From contig JACKOD010000001.1 in the NCBI GenBank assembly GCA_024234505.1, positions 310,001 to 374,000 of the forward strand: a stretch of 64,000 bases of DNA, in the 5' to 3' direction. The position numbers and the translations under genes are program-made. A model generated the notes under the pieces. It made no database searches. It was not told the DNA's origin and saw nothing but the letters and a program-made list of their open reading frames with translations. This DNA comes from Hahellaceae bacterium (GTDB lineage: Bacteria > Pseudomonadota > Gammaproteobacteria > Pseudomonadales > Oleiphilaceae). The first letter of the stretch is position 1. Each line of letters begins with the position of its first letter. Shown here piece after piece: positions 61,873-64,000 of this stretch.

Positions 61873-62538
61873 GTGTCGGGTGCATTGCTTCAGGCAAAAA
61901 ATCTGTTTTGCGAAAGAGATGACCGGATATTGTTTGAGCATCTGGATTTTGAACTGAATGCTGGCGATATCGTGCAGATTGAAGGTGCCAACGGCGCGGG
62001 GAAAACGACACTTTTGCGTATTCTGGCGGGACTGTCTCAAGCCTATGAGGGACGTTTGTTATGGAAGTCCCAGCCCTTGGAAGAAAACCGTACTGACTAT
62101 TTTTCCAATCTTTTGTATTTAGGACACAAGCCGGGGGTCAAGTCAGTCTTGTCCCCGCTGGAAAATCTGGTGTCCTGGATGGGTATCCGGCGAGCACCCG
62201 ATCTGCAGGCCATATTGGACGCGCTGCGTAAAGTCGGCCTCTATGGCTATGAAGAGGTACCTTGTCACAGTTTGTCAGCAGGGCAGAACCGGCGGGTGGC
62301 ATTGGCGAGGCTGTTTCTTTCGACAGAGGCCGTATGGATTCTGGACGAAGCATTTACCGCGATCGATCTACAGGGTGTCGCTAATCTGGAGGCCTTGATG
62401 GTTGAGCGAGCAAAAGCCGGAGGCGCCATCATTTTAACAACGCATCACGAGTTTGGCCTATATCAGCACTTGCGAAAAGTGACGCTGGGGCGAAGAGTCA
62501 GTCGAGAAAGTCGTCTGGCCCAAGGAGTGTTGTTATGA
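61873..62538 (+). CDS. ccmA: CcmA, heme exporter ATP-binding protein
   Basis: The 221-residue ABC ATPase has Walker A GANGAGKT (Lys44), the signature HSLSAGQNRRVALARL and Walker B WILDEAFTAID. With CcmB it drives release of heme-loaded CcmE in cytochrome c maturation. GTG 61873 has AGGAG 6 bases upstream; an in-frame TTG at 61849 does not. It overlaps ccmB by 4 bases. Confidence 0.94.
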   Translation: MSGALLQAKNLFCERDDRILFEHLDFELNAGDIVQIEGANGAGKTTLLRILAGLSQAYEGRLLWKSQPLEENRTDYFSNLLYLGHKPGVKSVLSPLENLVSWMGIRRAPDLQAILDALRKVGLYGYEEVPCHSLSAGQNRRVALARLFLSTEAVWILDEAFTAIDLQGVANLEALMVERAKAGGAIILTTHHEFGLYQHLRKVTLGRRVSRESRLAQGVLL

Positions 62539-63248
62539 AACATCCGCTTCCGTCTGCCGATACGCCGATGGCCTCACTATGGTCTGCCATGGGCGCGACT
62601 CTGAAACGCGATTTGCTACTGGCGTTTCGTCGTCGCCAGGATCTGTTTAACCCGCTGTTATTTTTTGTGATTGTGGTTTCGTTATTTCCGTTGGGTGTGA
62701 GTCCTGAAAAAACATTCCTGCAAACGGCGGGCGCCGGTGTGGTTTGGGTAGCCGCACTGCTAGCTACGCTACTATCGCTGGATGGACTGTTTCGTGCCGA
62801 CTTTGAAGATGGTGCGCTTGAGCAAATGGTGTTGGCGCCACAGCCCCTCTATTTTCTGGTGTTGGCAAAAGTATTTGCTCACTGGTTGGTAACCGGAATA
62901 CCGCTGATTGTTTTGTCTCCCGTACTTGGAATCATGATGCACCTGGATGGAGACACATTACCTATACTGATGCTGACACTGCTGATAGGTACGCCCGTTT
63001 TAAGTCTTATAGGTGCCATTGGTGCAGCGCTCACCGTCGGATTACGTGTAGGTGGCGTGCTGATTTCGCTCCTGGTATTGCCGCTTTATATCCCGGTGCT
63101 AATTTTTGGTACCGGCACGGTTTCAGCCGCACTGAGCGGCCTGCCTGTCACTGGTTATCTCGCCATTCTCGGTGCCATGCTCGCATTAGCGTTAACGCTA
63201 TCACCCTTCGCAGCCGCAGCCGCCTTGCGTATTAGTTTCTCAAACTAA
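62535..63248 (+). CDS. ccmB: CcmB, heme exporter membrane protein
   Basis: The 237-residue protein has six hydrophobic helices and the CcmB patterns (RRRQDLFNPLLFFVIVVSLFPLGV, FRADFEDGALEQMVLAPQPL). It pairs with CcmA. Length is normal with a slightly long N-terminus. Confidence 0.94.
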   Translation: MKHPLPSADTPMASLWSAMGATLKRDLLLAFRRRQDLFNPLLFFVIVVSLFPLGVSPEKTFLQTAGAGVVWVAALLATLLSLDGLFRADFEDGALEQMVLAPQPLYFLVLAKVFAHWLVTGIPLIVLSPVLGIMMHLDGDTLPILMLTLLIGTPVLSLIGAIGAALTVGLRVGGVLISLLVLPLYIPVLIFGTGTVSAALSGLPVTGYLAILGAMLALALTLSPFAAAAALRISFSN

Positions 63249-63437
63249 TCGATCAGAATGTTGCAAGCAGATTTGACCGGGATCATCTCCGTGGCAAAGT
63301 CCATTGGGAAATTGATCTGAGCCAACAGGCGATGAGCCGAAAATATTAAAATGGTTTCATTACGGTCAGGTAGGAATTGCGCAAAGATCGCGTTAAATGA
63401 AGTACACTAGCGAGCTTTTGGGAACGGGATCAGTGTT

Positions 63438-63500
63438 CTTCGGTTGCAGATTAATAATCTTCGGTTGCAGATCAATGTTCAGTGGTTGTAAGCGTAAAAG
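63438..63500 (+). repeat. 21-base tandem repeats upstream of ccmC
   Basis: Units 63438-63458 and 63459-63479 share CTTCGGTTGCAGAT; a third, degenerate unit is at 63480-63500. They lie in the 293-base ccmB-ccmC spacer. Confidence 0.78.
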
Positions 63501-63541
63501 CAATTGAATACAAAGTTAATACAAAGATAGAGACGTACGTG

Positions 63542-64000
63542 ATGTGGGCTTTTTTTCATAGACTTGGTTCACCCAAGTGGTTCTATGATATTTCTGGAAA
63601 ATGGTTGCCTTGGTTTGGCGGACTGGCGGTGCTGACACTGGCCACAGGTATCGTTTGGGCGTTGCTCTACGCTCCAGCGGATTATCAGCAAGGAAATAGC
63701 TTCCGGATTATTTATATCCATGTGCCCGCTGCCATACTGGCGCAGTCGTGCTTTATGATGATGGCCGTAGCGGGTGCTATCGGGCTGATTTGGAAAATGA
63801 AACTGGCTGACATGTTTGTCAAGGCGGCGGCTCCCGTAGGGGCATCATTTACCTTTCTCGCACTATTCACCGGCGCGGTGTGGGGTAAACCTACCTGGGG
63901 GACTTGGTGGGTATGGGATGCTCGTCTGACCGCCATGCTCATCCTGCTGTTTTTATATTTTGGCGTAATTGCTCTGCAGGCGGCGATAGAGGATTTCTCG
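63542..64000 (+). CDS. ccmC: CcmC, heme transfer membrane protein (C-terminal part outside window)
   Basis: The first 153 residues are present. They include a periplasmic-loop heme-ligand candidate His60 (IYIHVPAA) and the heme-handling WGTWWVWD motif at 119-126. CcmC passes heme to CcmE. The gene is unusually far (293 bases) from ccmB and may have its own promoter. Confidence 0.95.
   Translation, partial: MWAFFHRLGSPKWFYDISGKWLPWFGGLAVLTLATGIVWALLYAPADYQQGNSFRIIYIHVPAAILAQSCFMMMAVAGAIGLIWKMKLADMFVKAAAPVGASFTFLALFTGAVWGKPTWGTWWVWDARLTAMLILLFLYFGVIALQAAIEDFS

Overview
The window is a 64 kb stretch of a gammaproteobacterial chromosome with a polar-flagellum gene order of the Pseudomonas/marine gammaproteobacterial type. 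Evidence for this is the fleQ - fleSR - fliEFGHIJ - fliKLMNOPQR - flhBAF - fleN - fliA - cheYZAB - motCD - parA/parP - cheW series ending at ccmABC, the FleQ/FlhF/FleN polar-flagellum regulators, and strong -24/-12 (sigma-54) elements in front of the flagellar operons. A sodium-pumping oxaloacetate decarboxylase (oadGAB) suggests a marine or halophilic life. The species cannot be named from the sequence alone.

Layout. 1-3.7 kb (minus strand): a response regulator, a LysM/FecR envelope protein and a CHASE2 membrane sensor cut by the window edge, probably one signalling operon. 4-8.7 kb: bolA-yciO, then oadG-oadA-oadB closed by a clear terminator. 8.8-10.7 kb: a FliT-like chaperone and fleQ; fliC, fliD and fliS are not here. 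10.8-16.7 kb (minus strand): an ALDH7-type aldehyde dehydrogenase, a saccharopine-dehydrogenase-like enzyme and a DUF1338 protein (a likely lysine/2-aminoadipate catabolic set), then sthA and an HDOD gene. 17-26.4 kb: fleSR and fliEFGHIJ. 26.6-33.1 kb: a second chemosensory set (STAS-cheY-cheA-cheW-cheR-cheD-cheB) with no receptor gene. 33.4-35.9 kb: a partner-switch module of hsbA-hsbR-hptB type. 36-49.1 kb: fliK, fliLMNOPQR-flhB, flhA, flhF, fleN, fliA. 49.3-58.9 kb: the main chemotaxis operon cheY-cheZ-cheA-cheB-motC-motD, then parA-like, parP-like and cheW. 59.2-61.5 kb: a DUF2802 gene, then on the minus strand a FlhB C-domain-only protein and a second FliK-like protein. 61.9-64 kb: ccmA, ccmB and a partial ccmC.

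How it works together. FleQ (with recognisable c-di-GMP-binding motifs) plus sigma-54 would switch on fleSR, fliE, fliL, flhA and probably fliK; FleSR drives later genes; FliA (sigma-28) drives the late chemotaxis genes, with one good sigma-28 element before parA. FlhF and FleN set flagellar position and number, and the ParA/ParP pair should place the chemosensory array at the pole.

The observation I rate highest is in the main CheA (50522-52846). It seems to lack a folded P2 domain and instead carries four copies of a short acidic motif in its linker. The motif resembles the CheY-binding tails of CheZ and FliM encoded in this same window.
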